A DNA stretch of 55,513 nt from Thioalkalicoccus limnaeus (GTDB lineage: Bacteria > Pseudomonadota > Gammaproteobacteria > Chromatiales > Chromatiaceae): contig NZ_JBDKXB010000021.1 of assembly GCF_041197575.1 (NCBI RefSeq), positions 1 to 55,513 on the forward strand, in the 5' to 3' direction. Under the pieces are notes generated by a model. It saw only the letters and a list, made by a program, of their open reading frames with translations. It did no database searches and was not told where the DNA came from. This document shows positions 27,721 to 41,472 of the stretch, piece by piece; position 1 is the stretch's first letter, and each line of letters opens with the position of its first letter. The translations under genes and the position numbers were made by a program.

Positions 27721-28027
27721 GGGTCTCGAGCCGGTCGAGGGCCTCGTCGATCTTCTTGATCAGCTTGCGCTCGCGATCCCGGGCGCGCAACTCCAGACTG
27801 AACTCGGATTCCTGCGTTGCACGATCGTTCGGGTCCGGGAAATTGGTCGCGTCATCCTGCATGTGGTGTACGGTGCGATCGACCTCCTCCATCAGGCTGA
27901 GCTTCCAGGCCAGCAGGATCTGACGGAAATGCTCCTCCTGTCGTGGATTCATGTAGTCCTCGTCTGGGGTCGCCCCGTAGGGCGCGAAACCGAACGCCTT
28001 GGCGCCTTGCCTGTCCGTTGCCACCAT
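27593..28027 (-). CDS. dksA: RNA polymerase-binding factor DksA
   Basis: Binds in the secondary channel of RNA polymerase and mediates the stringent response with ppGpp. The 144-residue protein has a coiled coil whose tip carries FPDPNDRATQE (the DxxDxA motif needed for activity) and a C4 zinc finger: GYCEGCGVEIG and LCIDC. The ATG at 28027 has GGAGGACAGC upstream. gluQ follows or overlaps it. Confidence 0.95.
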   Translation of the reverse strand: MVATDRQGAKAFGFAPYGATPDEDYMNPRQEEHFRQILLAWKLSLMEEVDRTVHHMQDDATNFPDPNDRATQESEFSLELRARDRERKLIKKIDEALDRLETHDYGYCEGCGVEIGIRRLEARPTATLCIDCKTLDEIRERQRG

Positions 28028-28686
28028 CGCTGTCCTCCCGCATGGCTCTGTTAAGTGTCTGCCGGACCCCGTTCGGGGCGGGCGATCGTCAAGGGCAGCG
28101 CTTCTTACCAGATGCCTCGCGGATCGGCAACCCTTTTCGCGTATCCGGCATCGGCGATCCATCGAACTTCGGATCCGGGGCCGGGGCCGGGGGCGCTGGC
28201 GCCCAGCTTGCGGGAGGCGCCGGACTCCCGCGTCCGGCACGCCTCGACGATCGTGTCCTGTCGGCGCTGCGCGATCGCTATCCGGTCCGTACGGCGATCG
28301 AGGCATGGACCGCCTGTGGTCGTGGCTGGTGGCGGCTCCCGCGCGGATCACCGACGCGGTTTCGGCGGCGCCCGTGGGTCGGCGACGGAGAGGGGTGCCC
28401 GAGGCCGTCGTCGACCGAGGCGGTCGAGCGCCGCTAGCAAGGATGCGATGGCTCGGTTACCCTGGTTCGGTCGTGGCGCCCCTGATCGAGGGAACGGGTC
28501 CGCCTCTCGGACTGCGTGAGCCTTGGGTCCGATGGCCGGTTCCGGGTCGCCTTGTCACGGACCCGCCGGGCACGCGTTCACGCCAGCCGGCTTATCATCT
28601 CGAGCCTTCGATCGGCCGGTCGGGAGTCGACCGTCGGCGCCTGCCGTGACCGTCATGCCTTCATCTGACTTAAGGACAGGACACCC
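28028..28686. other. Long intergenic region between dksA and dnaE
   Basis: This 659-base stretch separates divergent dksA and dnaE. Frames are open here on several strands because of high GC, but none has a ribosome-binding site, conserved motif or typical composition; many sfsA-dksA genomes have sfsA here, and I see no trace of it. The dnaE ribosome-binding site (AGGACAGGAC) is at its right end. Nothing else is supported. Confidence 0.5.
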
Positions 28687-32250
<3,564 letters not shown>

Positions 32251-32323
32251 TCCTGGTGCCATGGCCAGGGCCGGGCGAGGCGACTCGGCCGCGCCGGGCG
32301 GCTGACGGCGCGGCTCGATCTCG

Positions 32324-32572
32324 TCAACGCCCCGCGACCTGATCCTCGCTGGCCTGACGGAACCAACCCAGCACCTGGTCGAGATGGCCGTGGCCATAGG
32401 TTTGCACGAAGCGCCGCGTCTCTTCTTGGTTCCGGTCACCGAGCACGCGGATGCGCTCTTCGATGAAGTCGCGGGTCAAAGGAATGCCGCACTTTTTTTC
32501 GATGCAGTACCGCCAGCTTGGATAATCAGACGGCAGTAGCTCGGCGGCGTAACGGTCGATGGGATTCTTCAT
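32324..32572 (-). CDS. Small conserved-looking protein after cobW-like gene
   Basis: An 82-residue acidic/basic soluble protein beginning MKNPIDRYAAELLPSDYPSW. It starts four bases after the stop of the GTPase gene, so it is probably translated from the same mRNA. It has two Cys in IEKKCGIP and SWRYCIEKK (spacing CIEKKC), which could bind metal, and a helical C-terminus (RFVQTYGHGHLDQVLGWF). I do not recognise the family. A link to metal homeostasis is inferred only from the Zur-like site and the GTPase upstream. Confidence 0.6.
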   Translation of the reverse strand: MKNPIDRYAAELLPSDYPSWRYCIEKKCGIPLTRDFIEERIRVLGDRNQEETRRFVQTYGHGHLDQVLGWFRQASEDQVAGR

Positions 32573-32576
32573 GGTC

Positions 32577-33803
<1,227 letters not shown>

Positions 33804-33891
33804 GGCGAGACTCCTGACCTTGTGCGATCGACCTCGGCGGCGAGCATCGCGGCCAAACGAAGCACGCATCGCGTGAATCGAATGAACGAAC

Positions 33892-33909
33892 GTTACGTTA
33901 TAACGTTAT
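33892..33909. promoter_or_regulatory. Probable Zur operator
   Basis: GTTACGTTATAACGTTAT contains a perfect 12-base palindrome ACGTTATAACGT (33895-33906) and extends imperfectly on both sides. It closely resembles the gammaproteobacterial Zur consensus (around GTTATAACATTAC). It sits about 90 bases upstream of the COG0523 gene start, the usual target of Zur. No zur gene is in the window. The site is an inference from pattern similarity. Confidence 0.55.
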
Positions 33910-34031
33910 GGCGACGCCGTTGGCGAAACCAAGAGTCGACCTCTTCAGCGGGGCACCTGGGGTGGCGTGAAAGCGTCTCGCCGGGCCGAACAAGCTGGCG
34001 CCGCGTCGCGCGCGAGGTGCCAAACCCGCAC

Positions 34032-34250
34032 CTAACGCCTATCCTTTGCGTCCTCCTGTTGCAATGCCCGCAGGCAGAACAGGCACAGGCAGTCGTCGTA
34101 CTGGTGGGCGATCAGGTCGGCGACCCGTTCGCTCAGAGACACGGTCATGCATTCGCAGTGCATCACGCGGTTGGCCATGCAGACGAAAAGGCGCCCGCAC
34201 CGGGGGCACTGCTTGGTCTCGTGCTTCGGGATCCAGGCGTCGGGCATCAT
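34032..34250 (-). CDS. Cysteine-rich CWC-like protein
   Basis: A 72-residue protein with Cys pairs CPRCGRLFVC, HCEC and CLCLFCLRAL, the pattern of the Cys_rich_CWC family (PF14375) of unknown function. The family's namesake Trp between two Cys is replaced by Glu here (C-E-C). It begins three bases after the metR stop, so it is likely in one transcript with metR. It probably binds metal. The Zur-like site and COG0523 gene lie downstream on the same strand. Confidence 0.75.
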   Translation of the reverse strand: MMPDAWIPKHETKQCPRCGRLFVCMANRVMHCECMTVSLSERVADLIAHQYDDCLCLFCLRALQQEDAKDRR

Positions 34251-34253
34251 GAT

Positions 34254-35168
34254 TCAGTCTGCCGGGCGGATGCCGGCAAGGCTGCGAAGCGCCGTTCGGC
34301 GTGCCGTCTCGATGAAGTCGTCGAGATACGGGAAACCCTGGGTTTCCGCGCGTCGCGCCGCGAACAGCGTGGTCCAGACACCGTCGCGTCCAAGGGCCGC
34401 TGTCGCGATCTGTTTGTTGTCGACGGCCGATGCCATGACCCAGTTCGGCAAGGCCGCGACGCCCCGGCCGCTTTTGATCAATTCCAGGATCATCAGCGAC
34501 AGCTCTGTCGTTCGCACGCCGGCCGGCATGATCCCGGCCGGGGTCAGGAAGCGGCTGAATACGTCCAGGCGAGTGGGTGCGACCGGGTAGGTGATCAGGC
34601 ATTCGTCCCGAAGGTCCGCCGGTTCGAGGTGCGCTCGGCCGGCCAGCGGATGAGACAGGTGGAGCGCCGCGCGCACCTCGTAGCGAAACAAAGGTTCGAA
34701 CAGGAGCGCGGTATCGGCGATCGGATCGGAGGTGATGACCAGATCCACACGACCTTCGACAACGGCGGGCAGCGCATCGAAACGCATGCTCAAATCCAGC
34801 TCGACCTCCGGCCAATCCCGGCGGTAGCCGTCGATCGCCGGGAGCAGCCAATCGAAGCAGCTATGGCACTCGAGCGCGATGTGCAGGCGACCGGCCGCGC
34901 CCGTCGCGAGTCGCATCAGCTCGGACTCGACGCGCGCGACCTCCGGTAGGACCTGCCGCGCCAACGCCAGCAGGCGCACCCCGGCCGGGGTCAGGTGCAG
35001 CGGCCGGCTCTTGCGCTCGAAGAGCACCAGGCCGAAATGCCGTTCGATCGAGCGTATCTGGTGTGACAGCGCCGATTGGGTCAAATGCAAACGGGCGGCG
35101 GCGTTCGTCAGTGAACCAGTCTCGCACAGTTCGGCGAGGGTTCGCAGGTGTTTGATCTCGAGAAACAT
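34254..35168 (-). CDS. metR: LysR-type activator of methionine synthesis
   Basis: LysR regulator of 304 residues. The N-terminal helix-turn-helix (LRTLAELCETGSLTNAAARLHLTQSALSHQIRSIE split across residues 8-42) closely resembles E. coli MetR, and it is divergent from metE, the classical MetR target. A MetR box covers its start codon. MetR uses homocysteine as coactivator. The C-terminal effector domain runs from about residue 90. ATG at 35168. Confidence 0.88.
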   Translation of the reverse strand: MFLEIKHLRTLAELCETGSLTNAAARLHLTQSALSHQIRSIERHFGLVLFERKSRPLHLTPAGVRLLALARQVLPEVARVESELMRLATGAAGRLHIALECHSCFDWLLPAIDGYRRDWPEVELDLSMRFDALPAVVEGRVDLVITSDPIADTALLFEPLFRYEVRAALHLSHPLAGRAHLEPADLRDECLITYPVAPTRLDVFSRFLTPAGIMPAGVRTTELSLMILELIKSGRGVAALPNWVMASAVDNKQIATAALGRDGVWTTLFAARRAETQGFPYLDDFIETARRTALRSLAGIRPAD

Positions 35169-35180
35169 GAATTTTCTTCA
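35168..35180. promoter_or_regulatory. MetR binding site
   Basis: TGAATTTTCTTCA fits the MetR consensus TGAA-N5-TTCA exactly. Its first base is the first base of the metR start codon (minus strand), and it lies 87 bases before metE, so it can serve both metR autoregulation and metE activation. Further partial half-sites follow at 35188-35210 (TGAAAAAAC region). A possible metE -10 is GATAAT at 35227-35232; the nearest -35-like hexamer TTGATA at 35207 is only 14 bases away, as expected for an activator-dependent promoter. Confidence 0.7.
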
Positions 35181-35267
35181 CGATCACCTGAAAAAACATC
35201 CATTTCTTGATAAAACAGCATAGGGCGATAATCGCCGCGACACAAACGAAAGATCTCGGGAGTCGCC

Positions 35268-37637
35268 ATGACGATCGCTCACAACCTTGGTTTTCCGCGG
35301 ATCGGCGTCGGCCGCGAATTGAAATGGGCCTTGGAGTCGTACTGGGCGGGGAAGACCACGCAAGCTGATCTGCTGACCACAGCGGCCAACCTACGCGCCC
35401 AGCACTGGCAGCTCCAGCGCGCAGCCGGTCTGGAGCAGGTCCCGGTCGGGGAATTCTCGTTCTACGATCAAGTGCTCGATCACAGCCTGATGTTCGGTGT
35501 CGTGCCGCCCCGTTTCGGCGAATCGAGCGAGCGCATCGGTTTGGACACCTACTTCAGGATGGCCCGGGGCCGCGCCCCGTCCGGCGAACCGGCGGCGGCG
35601 TGCGAGATGACCAAGTGGTTCGATACCAATTACCACTACATCGTGCCCGAGCTGCAACCGGACCAGCGATTTCGTCTCGCGAGCGACAAGCTCTTCGCCG
35701 AGGTCGCCGAGGCCCAGGCGCAGGGGTTCTCGCCGCGCCCGGTCTTGATCGGACCCCTGACTTACCTCTGGTTGGCCAAGACCAAGGGGGGCGACTTCGA
35801 TCGACTGAAGCTGCTCGATCCCTTGGTCGGGGTCTATCAGGAAATCCTGGCGAGATTGAACGAGCAAGGCGTCGACTGGGTCCAGATCGACGAGCCGATT
35901 CTGGTGTTGGATCTGCCGACCGAGTGGCTCCGGATGTTCGAAGGGTCCTATGGCCGCCTGGCAGGGAACCGACCCCGGCTGTTACTGACGACCTATTTCG
36001 GCGCGCTGGAGGGCAGTCTGCATGTCGCCTGTCATCTGCCGGTCGATGGTCTCCATGTCGACTTGGTTCGCGCCCCCGGACAGCTCGAGCCGGTGCTCGC
36101 CAAGCTACCGGGTCATAAAGTCCTGTCGGTCGGCGTCGTCGATGGCCGCAACATCTGGCGCACCGACCTGACCCAAGAGCTTGATCGGCTCGAACCGCTG
36201 CGCGAGCGCCTCGGCGAGCGCCTGTGGGTCGCCCCGTCCTGTTCGTTGCTGCATGTGCCCGTCGATCTGGCGCGCGAGGAGCGTTTGGACAGGGGCATCC
36301 GTTCCTGGTTGGCGTTCGCGGCGCAGAAGGTCGCCGAGGTCGCCGTGCTATGCCGAGCGCTCGATCAAGGCCGTGACGCGGTGGCCGAGGTCCTCGCCGA
36401 CAGCGATCGGGCCGCGCAGTCTCGCCGTACCTCGCCGGACATCAACCGGGCCGAGGTGCGCAAGCGGGTATCCGAGCTTGGCGCCGACGCGGCTCGCCGG
36501 CGCAGCTCGTATTCGGAGCGGGCCAAGGCCCAGCGCGAACGTTACCCTCTGCCGCTGTACCCGACGACGACCATCGGTTCCTTTCCGCAAACGGCCGAGC
36601 TGCGAGTTGCCCGACGTGATTTCAAAAATGGTCGCTTGGACGCCGCTTCCTACGAAACCGTCCTGCGCGAGCGCATTGCCCACGACGTGCAGGTGCAGGA
36701 GCGCTGGGGACTCGACGTACTGGTGCATGGGGAGGCCGAGCGCAACGACATGGTCGAGTATTTCGGCGAGCAACTCGATGGCTTCGCGTTCAGCCGTAAC
36801 GGTTGGGTCCAGTCCTACGGCTCGCGTTGCGTGAAGCCGCCGATCATCTACGGTGACGTGGCCCGCCCCGGACCCATGACGGTCGCCTGGACGACCTATG
36901 CCCAGTCCTTGACCGAGCGTCCGATGAAAGGGATGCTGACCGGCCCGGTGACCATGCTCCAATGGTCCTTTGCTCGGGATGACCTCGACCGCGACGAGAT
37001 TGCGATGCAGATTGCGCTGGCGTTGCGCGACGAGGTCATCGACCTCGAGAAGGCCGGCATCGGGATCATCCAGATCGACGAACCGGCCTTCCGCGAGGGC
37101 TTGCCGCTGCGCCGCGCCGCGTGGCGGGATTACCTCGACTGGGCGACACGGGCGTTTCGCGTCTCCGCGGGCGGGGTCGCCGACAGCACGCAGATACACA
37201 CGCACATGTGTTACTCCGAATTCAACGACATCATGACCGCGATCGCCGAGCTCGATGCCGACGTGATCACGATCGAGACGGCCCGCTCCGACATGGAGCT
37301 GCTGGAGGCCTTCTCGGACTTCGACTATCCGAACGAGATCGGGCCGGGGGTCTATGACATCCATTCGCCGAACGTTCCAGCCACCGAAGAGATCGTGGGG
37401 CGAGTCGTCAAGGCGACGCGAAGCATCCCGGCCGAACGGCTGTGGATCAATCCGGACTGCGGGCTCAAGACGCGTGGTTGGAAGGAGGTCGAGGCCTCGC
37501 TGCGCAACATGGTCGGCGCCGCGCGGCTGTTGCGGGACGCGAGCGGTCAACCGCGAGAAACAGCCGATGCCGAAAGGACTCCGCACTCACCCGTGCCGAT
37601 GGACAGGCCCATCGTCTCTTTAACCGCCGACGGGTAG
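35268..37637 (+). CDS. metE: Cobalamin-independent methionine synthase
   Basis: Transfers the methyl group of 5-methyltetrahydropteroyltri-glutamate to homocysteine. The 789-residue protein has both beta-barrel halves: N-terminal FPRIGVGRELKWALESYW, and the catalytic half with TTTIGSFPQT, the zinc ligands IHTHMCYSEF (His and Cys), TIETARS (Glu) and NPDCGLKTRGW (Cys). It ends with a few extra residues after the usual terminus. ATG at 35268 with GGGAG upstream. Control by MetR is indicated by the divergent gene and binding site. Confidence 0.97.
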   Translation: MTIAHNLGFPRIGVGRELKWALESYWAGKTTQADLLTTAANLRAQHWQLQRAAGLEQVPVGEFSFYDQVLDHSLMFGVVPPRFGESSERIGLDTYFRMARGRAPSGEPAAACEMTKWFDTNYHYIVPELQPDQRFRLASDKLFAEVAEAQAQGFSPRPVLIGPLTYLWLAKTKGGDFDRLKLLDPLVGVYQEILARLNEQGVDWVQIDEPILVLDLPTEWLRMFEGSYGRLAGNRPRLLLTTYFGALEGSLHVACHLPVDGLHVDLVRAPGQLEPVLAKLPGHKVLSVGVVDGRNIWRTDLTQELDRLEPLRERLGERLWVAPSCSLLHVPVDLAREERLDRGIRSWLAFAAQKVAEVAVLCRALDQGRDAVAEVLADSDRAAQSRRTSPDINRAEVRKRVSELGADAARRRSSYSERAKAQRERYPLPLYPTTTIGSFPQTAELRVARRDFKNGRLDAASYETVLRERIAHDVQVQERWGLDVLVHGEAERNDMVEYFGEQLDGFAFSRNGWVQSYGSRCVKPPIIYGDVARPGPMTVAWTTYAQSLTERPMKGMLTGPVTMLQWSFARDDLDRDEIAMQIALALRDEVIDLEKAGIGIIQIDEPAFREGLPLRRAAWRDYLDWATRAFRVSAGGVADSTQIHTHMCYSEFNDIMTAIAELDADVITIETARSDMELLEAFSDFDYPNEIGPGVYDIHSPNVPATEEIVGRVVKATRSIPAERLWINPDCGLKTRGWKEVEASLRNMVGAARLLRDASGQPRETADAERTPHSPVPMDRPIVSLTADG

Positions 37638-37646
37638 GGCGATCGG

Positions 37647-38474
37647 ATGACGAGTGTCCCGCGGCAAGGCCAGTCGGGTCACCCGCCCGACGAGCGTGGT
37701 TGCATCGGGATCCTGGTTGCGCTCGGCCTCGAGGCCGGGGCGCTGCGCGACCGATTGGCCGATGTCCGGCGCAGTCGCCGCATGGGTCTGCGGGTCGATC
37801 AGGGGTGGCTCTCGGGGCGGCAGCTGGTCGTCTTGCACGGGGGTGTCGGCCGCGAGGCGGCTCGCCGCGGAGCGGAGGTCTTGCTCGCCGAGTATCGCCC
37901 CGATTGGCTGATCTCGGCGGGTGTCGCCGGGGGGCTGCGCGAGGGTCTGGTCCGAGGGGATCTGGTTCTCGCGGACGCCGTCGTCGGCGGTGGTATCGAG
38001 ATCCCGCTGCCTGGCCTGCGCGATGCGTCGCGCGCGGCCCTCGTGGCCGCCGGTTCGACGATGCATCGTGGCAAACTGTTGACGATGGATCGGCCGATCG
38101 GCTGCCCGGCGGAGAAGCGCGCGCTGGGCGCCGAGCACGACGCCTTGGCGGTCGATATGGAGACCCTGGCCGTCGCGCAGGTCTGCGCCCGCGAACAGGT
38201 GCCCCTGCTGTCGCTGCGTGCGATCAGCGACGCCGTCGACGAGGCGTTGCCGGCCGAGATCCTGGCGCTGTTCGATCCCGAGTCCGGTGCGATGCGGGTG
38301 AGGACCGCGCTGGCCGCGGTGCTCGCTCGTCCCCGCTGCGTGCTGGACCTCTATCGGCTCGGACAAAAGGTGCGTGCGGCATCGGAACACCTGGCGGGTG
38401 GGCTCGAGTGCCTGATCGGGGAGTTGGATCGTCAGGAAAGCGCAGAAGGATTCGGCGCTTCTACGGCTCCCTAA
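37647..38474 (+). CDS. Nucleoside phosphorylase/MTAN-superfamily protein
   Basis: The 275-residue protein has the phosphorylase (PNP_UDP_1) fold signatures: GILVALGLEAGALRD at the start, LISAGVAGGL for the base/phosphate loop, and VDMETLAVAQVC (Glu) with RAISDAVDEALP (Asp), the catalytic pair of methylthioadenosine/S-adenosylhomocysteine nucleosidases. Hopanoid-type phosphorylases (HpnG) also belong here. It begins nine bases after metE, so a role in S-adenosylhomocysteine or methylthioadenosine recycling is suggested, but the specificity cannot be read from the sequence. Confidence 0.75.
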   Translation: MTSVPRQGQSGHPPDERGCIGILVALGLEAGALRDRLADVRRSRRMGLRVDQGWLSGRQLVVLHGGVGREAARRGAEVLLAEYRPDWLISAGVAGGLREGLVRGDLVLADAVVGGGIEIPLPGLRDASRAALVAAGSTMHRGKLLTMDRPIGCPAEKRALGAEHDALAVDMETLAVAQVCAREQVPLLSLRAISDAVDEALPAEILALFDPESGAMRVRTALAAVLARPRCVLDLYRLGQKVRAASEHLAGGLECLIGELDRQESAEGFGASTAP

Positions 38475-38592
38475 TCGCCCCCGAGCCGCGCCTCGCGTTT
38501 GGCTGCACAGAGCCCCTGGTTCCGCTGGTGCGGAGGGGTTCTGACATGGTGCCCGTCGGCTGTGCGCCGGTAGCCCAGCGCGCCGGCCGTCA

Positions 38593-41472
38593 TCATCCGC
38601 AGTCACCGATCCAACCGCAGGCGCGGCAGCGCTGACAGCCGTCGATTCGAACCACGGCGAGGGCGCCACACTCGGGGCAGCGGCTGCCGAACACCAGCCC
38701 CGGTGCGGATGTCAGGACGGGTACCTGCTGGGGCTTTTCGATGACGCCGATCGAAGCGACCGGATAGCCGTCGTCGTCCAACAGACCCAGGGTTCGGTAG
38801 CGGTGGATCATCAGGGTCGCGATGTAGGCCACCGTTGACGGATAGCGGCGCTGCCGGCGATCGCCGGGGGCCGGTGCCAGGAAATCGCCCTGGGGTTCCT
38901 CGAAGTTCAGTAGCTTGCGCAGTTTGCGGCCGATCCACGCCGTATCGATCACACGCATGTCGTAGGACAGGGATTTGCACAGGCCGTCGAGGACGCGCGG
39001 GTACTCGCCAGACAGCCAGACCGAGTAGGGGCGCCGCTGCCCGTCCGGCAGCACCAGTTCCTTCAGGAACAGCACGGCATCGTCGCCGGTCGCCGGGTTC
39101 TCGATATCGACGGTCCAGGACAGGGTGCCGTCCGGGCCGGTCTTGGGCTCCTTCGGCGAGAAGAGCGCGTCCTTTACCGGGCTTCCGTCCAGCGCATCGA
39201 AGGTGCCGAGGGCCTCGCACCGGTAATGGACCAGACGCGCGAAGCCGCTGACGATGCTCGGCACCGGCACCAGCTCCCCATCCGGCGGCATCGGCAGCGC
39301 GAAGGCGTCATCGCCACTGGTGCGCATCAGGGCCAACAGCTTGAGCTTCAGCCAGGCGCGGTCGCTCGAATACATGTCATGCGACAGCGTCTTCGCCAGC
39401 GCCGCCAGGCCGCGCGGCGGTTCGCCGGTGACCCAGACCTCGAAGGGGTAGGGGGTCTCGTTCTCGAGATGGCCGACGAAGACCGCGAAGCGACTCCCGC
39501 CGGGGTGGCGGACCATGAAGGTCCAGGCCGGATTGCCGGCGGTCAAGCGCGGGCGCGATGGCCAGCGGACGCTGTTCAGCGTGATCTCCGGCAGCCGTTC
39601 GAGGCGCACGCGCCGATCCGGGTCCGATTGGACCAGGTCCTCGACCGCATCCGCCGGAATCTCCGGGCTCGGTTTGGCCGCGGACAGCAGGCTGCCGGTG
39701 ATCGGATTCGGCCGGAAGGTTGCCAGCGACTTGACCCCGGCGCGCCAGGCGTCGAGGTATAGGTCCTTGAAATCGGCGAACGGGTAATCGGTCGGGATGT
39801 TGACGGTCTTCGAGATCGCGGCATCGACATAGGGCTGGATGGCCGCGACCATCAGCGCGTGATCCTGGGCCGAGATCTCCAGCGCGGAGACGAAGGCGGT
39901 CGGCAGCCGCGTGACCGTCTCGTCGGCGGGTTGGTCGGTCAGGTCATGGAGCGCGCGGTAGCAGCGAAAGGCATGGTCTTCGACCTGGTGCGTGGTCCAG
40001 CCGCCGTCACGCTCGCGCACACGGCGCTGGTAGAACCAGCTGTAGGCCGGTTCGATGCCGTTGGAGGCATTGTCGGCGAAGGCCAGCGAGATGGTTCCGG
40101 TCGGGGCCACCGACAGCAGATGCGAGTTGCGAATCCCGTCACGGCGGATCGCATCGCGGATCTCGTCGGGTAGGCGCGACGCGAAACCGCTGGCCAGATA
40201 GGGTTCCGCATCGAACAGCGGAAACGGGCCGCGTTCACGGGCCAGCGCGATGCTCGCACGATAGGCCGTATCGCGCATCCTGCGCGCGATCGCGGCGGCC
40301 AGCTCGCGGGCCGCCGGGCTGTCGTAGCGCAGGCCAAGCATGATCAGCGCATCGCCAAGGCCAAGGAGGCCGAGACCGATCCGGCGTTTCGAGCGGGCCT
40401 CGGCGGCCTGCTCCGGGATCGGCCAGGGTGTCGCCTCGAGCACATCGTCGAGCATCCGCACGCCGACCTCGACCAATCGGCCCAGGCCGTCCCAGTCGAA
40501 CGCGGCGTGCGCGGTGAACGGCGCCTCGACCAGGGCCGCCAAGTTGATGCTCGCCAGGCAGCAACAGCCGTACGGCGGGAGCGGTTCCTCGGCGCAGGGG
40601 TTGGTGGCGGCGATCGTCTCGCAATAGGCCAGGTTGTTGTCGGCGTTCACGCGATCGACGAAGAAGACGCCGGGCTCGCCGTGGTCGTACGTCGAGGCCA
40701 TGATCGCATCCCACAGGCGGCGTGCCGGCAGCGTCCGATAGACCCACAGGCCATCGGCGCGTTGAAAGGCGTCGAGCGAGCGGGCCAAGGCCGGGGTCGG
40801 TGGTTGCCGATGCACGAGCGCGAAGTCCTGATCGTCGATCACCGCCTCGATCAGCGAGTCGGTCACGGCCACCGACAGGTTGAAATGGGTCAATTCGCCG
40901 GCCTGATCCTTGGCCTGGATGAAGTCGAGGATGTCCGGATGGTCGCAACGCAGGATCGCCATCTGGGCCCCGCGGCGGGCACCAGCAGAGACCACGGTCG
41001 CACAGGAGCGATCGAAGACCCGCATATAGGAGACGGGGCCGGAGGCCTCGGCGCCGGTTCCCCCGACCAACGCCCCGCGCGGGCGCAGCCGCGAGAAGTC
41101 GTAGCCGACGCCGCCGCCGAGGCGCATGGTTTCGGTCGCTTGCTGAAGCGCCACATAGATTCCTGGGACCCCGTCGGCGTCATGACCCGAGACGCTGTCA
41201 CCGACCGGTTGCACGAAGCAATTGATCCAGGTGCTGCGCCGCTCGGTGCCGGCCGCGGCATTGATCCGACCGGCCATGATCAGGCCTCGTTCCTGCGCGG
41301 CGAGAAAGACCGGTGTCCAGGTGGCCGGGTCGGATTCGACGCGCGCGAGCGCGCGCGCGACGCGCTCGCGGATCGCGTGCGGCGCTCGTTCGTCACCGCG
41401 CGCGTACTTCTCGAGCAGAATCCGCTCGGAGATGGGTTGCAGGAGTTGATCGACCCGGTCAGTGGTGCTCAT
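38593..41472 (-). CDS. nrdJ: Adenosylcobalamin-dependent ribonucleotide reductase (class II)
   Basis: Class II reductase that makes deoxyribonucleotides using adenosylcobalamin as the radical source, working with or without oxygen. Signatures include GGGVGYDFSRLRPRG, ARRGAQMAILRCDHPDI, ATNPCAEEPLPPYGCCCL, and APTGTISLAFADNASNGIEP. A C-terminal TSCPD-type region ends with the redox/zinc cysteines SRCPECG and CQRCRACGW. Length 959 with ATG at 41472; a GTG directly before it is also in frame. No ribosome-binding site, NrdR box or cobalamin riboswitch was seen upstream. Confidence 0.95.
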   Translation of the reverse strand: MSTTDRVDQLLQPISERILLEKYARGDERAPHAIRERVARALARVESDPATWTPVFLAAQERGLIMAGRINAAAGTERRSTWINCFVQPVGDSVSGHDADGVPGIYVALQQATETMRLGGGVGYDFSRLRPRGALVGGTGAEASGPVSYMRVFDRSCATVVSAGARRGAQMAILRCDHPDILDFIQAKDQAGELTHFNLSVAVTDSLIEAVIDDQDFALVHRQPPTPALARSLDAFQRADGLWVYRTLPARRLWDAIMASTYDHGEPGVFFVDRVNADNNLAYCETIAATNPCAEEPLPPYGCCCLASINLAALVEAPFTAHAAFDWDGLGRLVEVGVRMLDDVLEATPWPIPEQAAEARSKRRIGLGLLGLGDALIMLGLRYDSPAARELAAAIARRMRDTAYRASIALARERGPFPLFDAEPYLASGFASRLPDEIRDAIRRDGIRNSHLLSVAPTGTISLAFADNASNGIEPAYSWFYQRRVRERDGGWTTHQVEDHAFRCYRALHDLTDQPADETVTRLPTAFVSALEISAQDHALMVAAIQPYVDAAISKTVNIPTDYPFADFKDLYLDAWRAGVKSLATFRPNPITGSLLSAAKPSPEIPADAVEDLVQSDPDRRVRLERLPEITLNSVRWPSRPRLTAGNPAWTFMVRHPGGSRFAVFVGHLENETPYPFEVWVTGEPPRGLAALAKTLSHDMYSSDRAWLKLKLLALMRTSGDDAFALPMPPDGELVPVPSIVSGFARLVHYRCEALGTFDALDGSPVKDALFSPKEPKTGPDGTLSWTVDIENPATGDDAVLFLKELVLPDGQRRPYSVWLSGEYPRVLDGLCKSLSYDMRVIDTAWIGRKLRKLLNFEEPQGDFLAPAPGDRRQRRYPSTVAYIATLMIHRYRTLGLLDDDGYPVASIGVIEKPQQVPVLTSAPGLVFGSRCPECGALAVVRIDGCQRCRACGWIGDCG

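Noticed and set aside
27999..28649. Open frames of 150-216 codons between dksA and dnaE
   Set aside because: No ribosome-binding site or recognisable motif; several frames are open at once, as expected from high GC.
38475..38592. Terminator between the phosphorylase-like gene and nrdJ
   Set aside because: Only an imperfect hairpin around CCGCTGGTGCGG without a T-tract.
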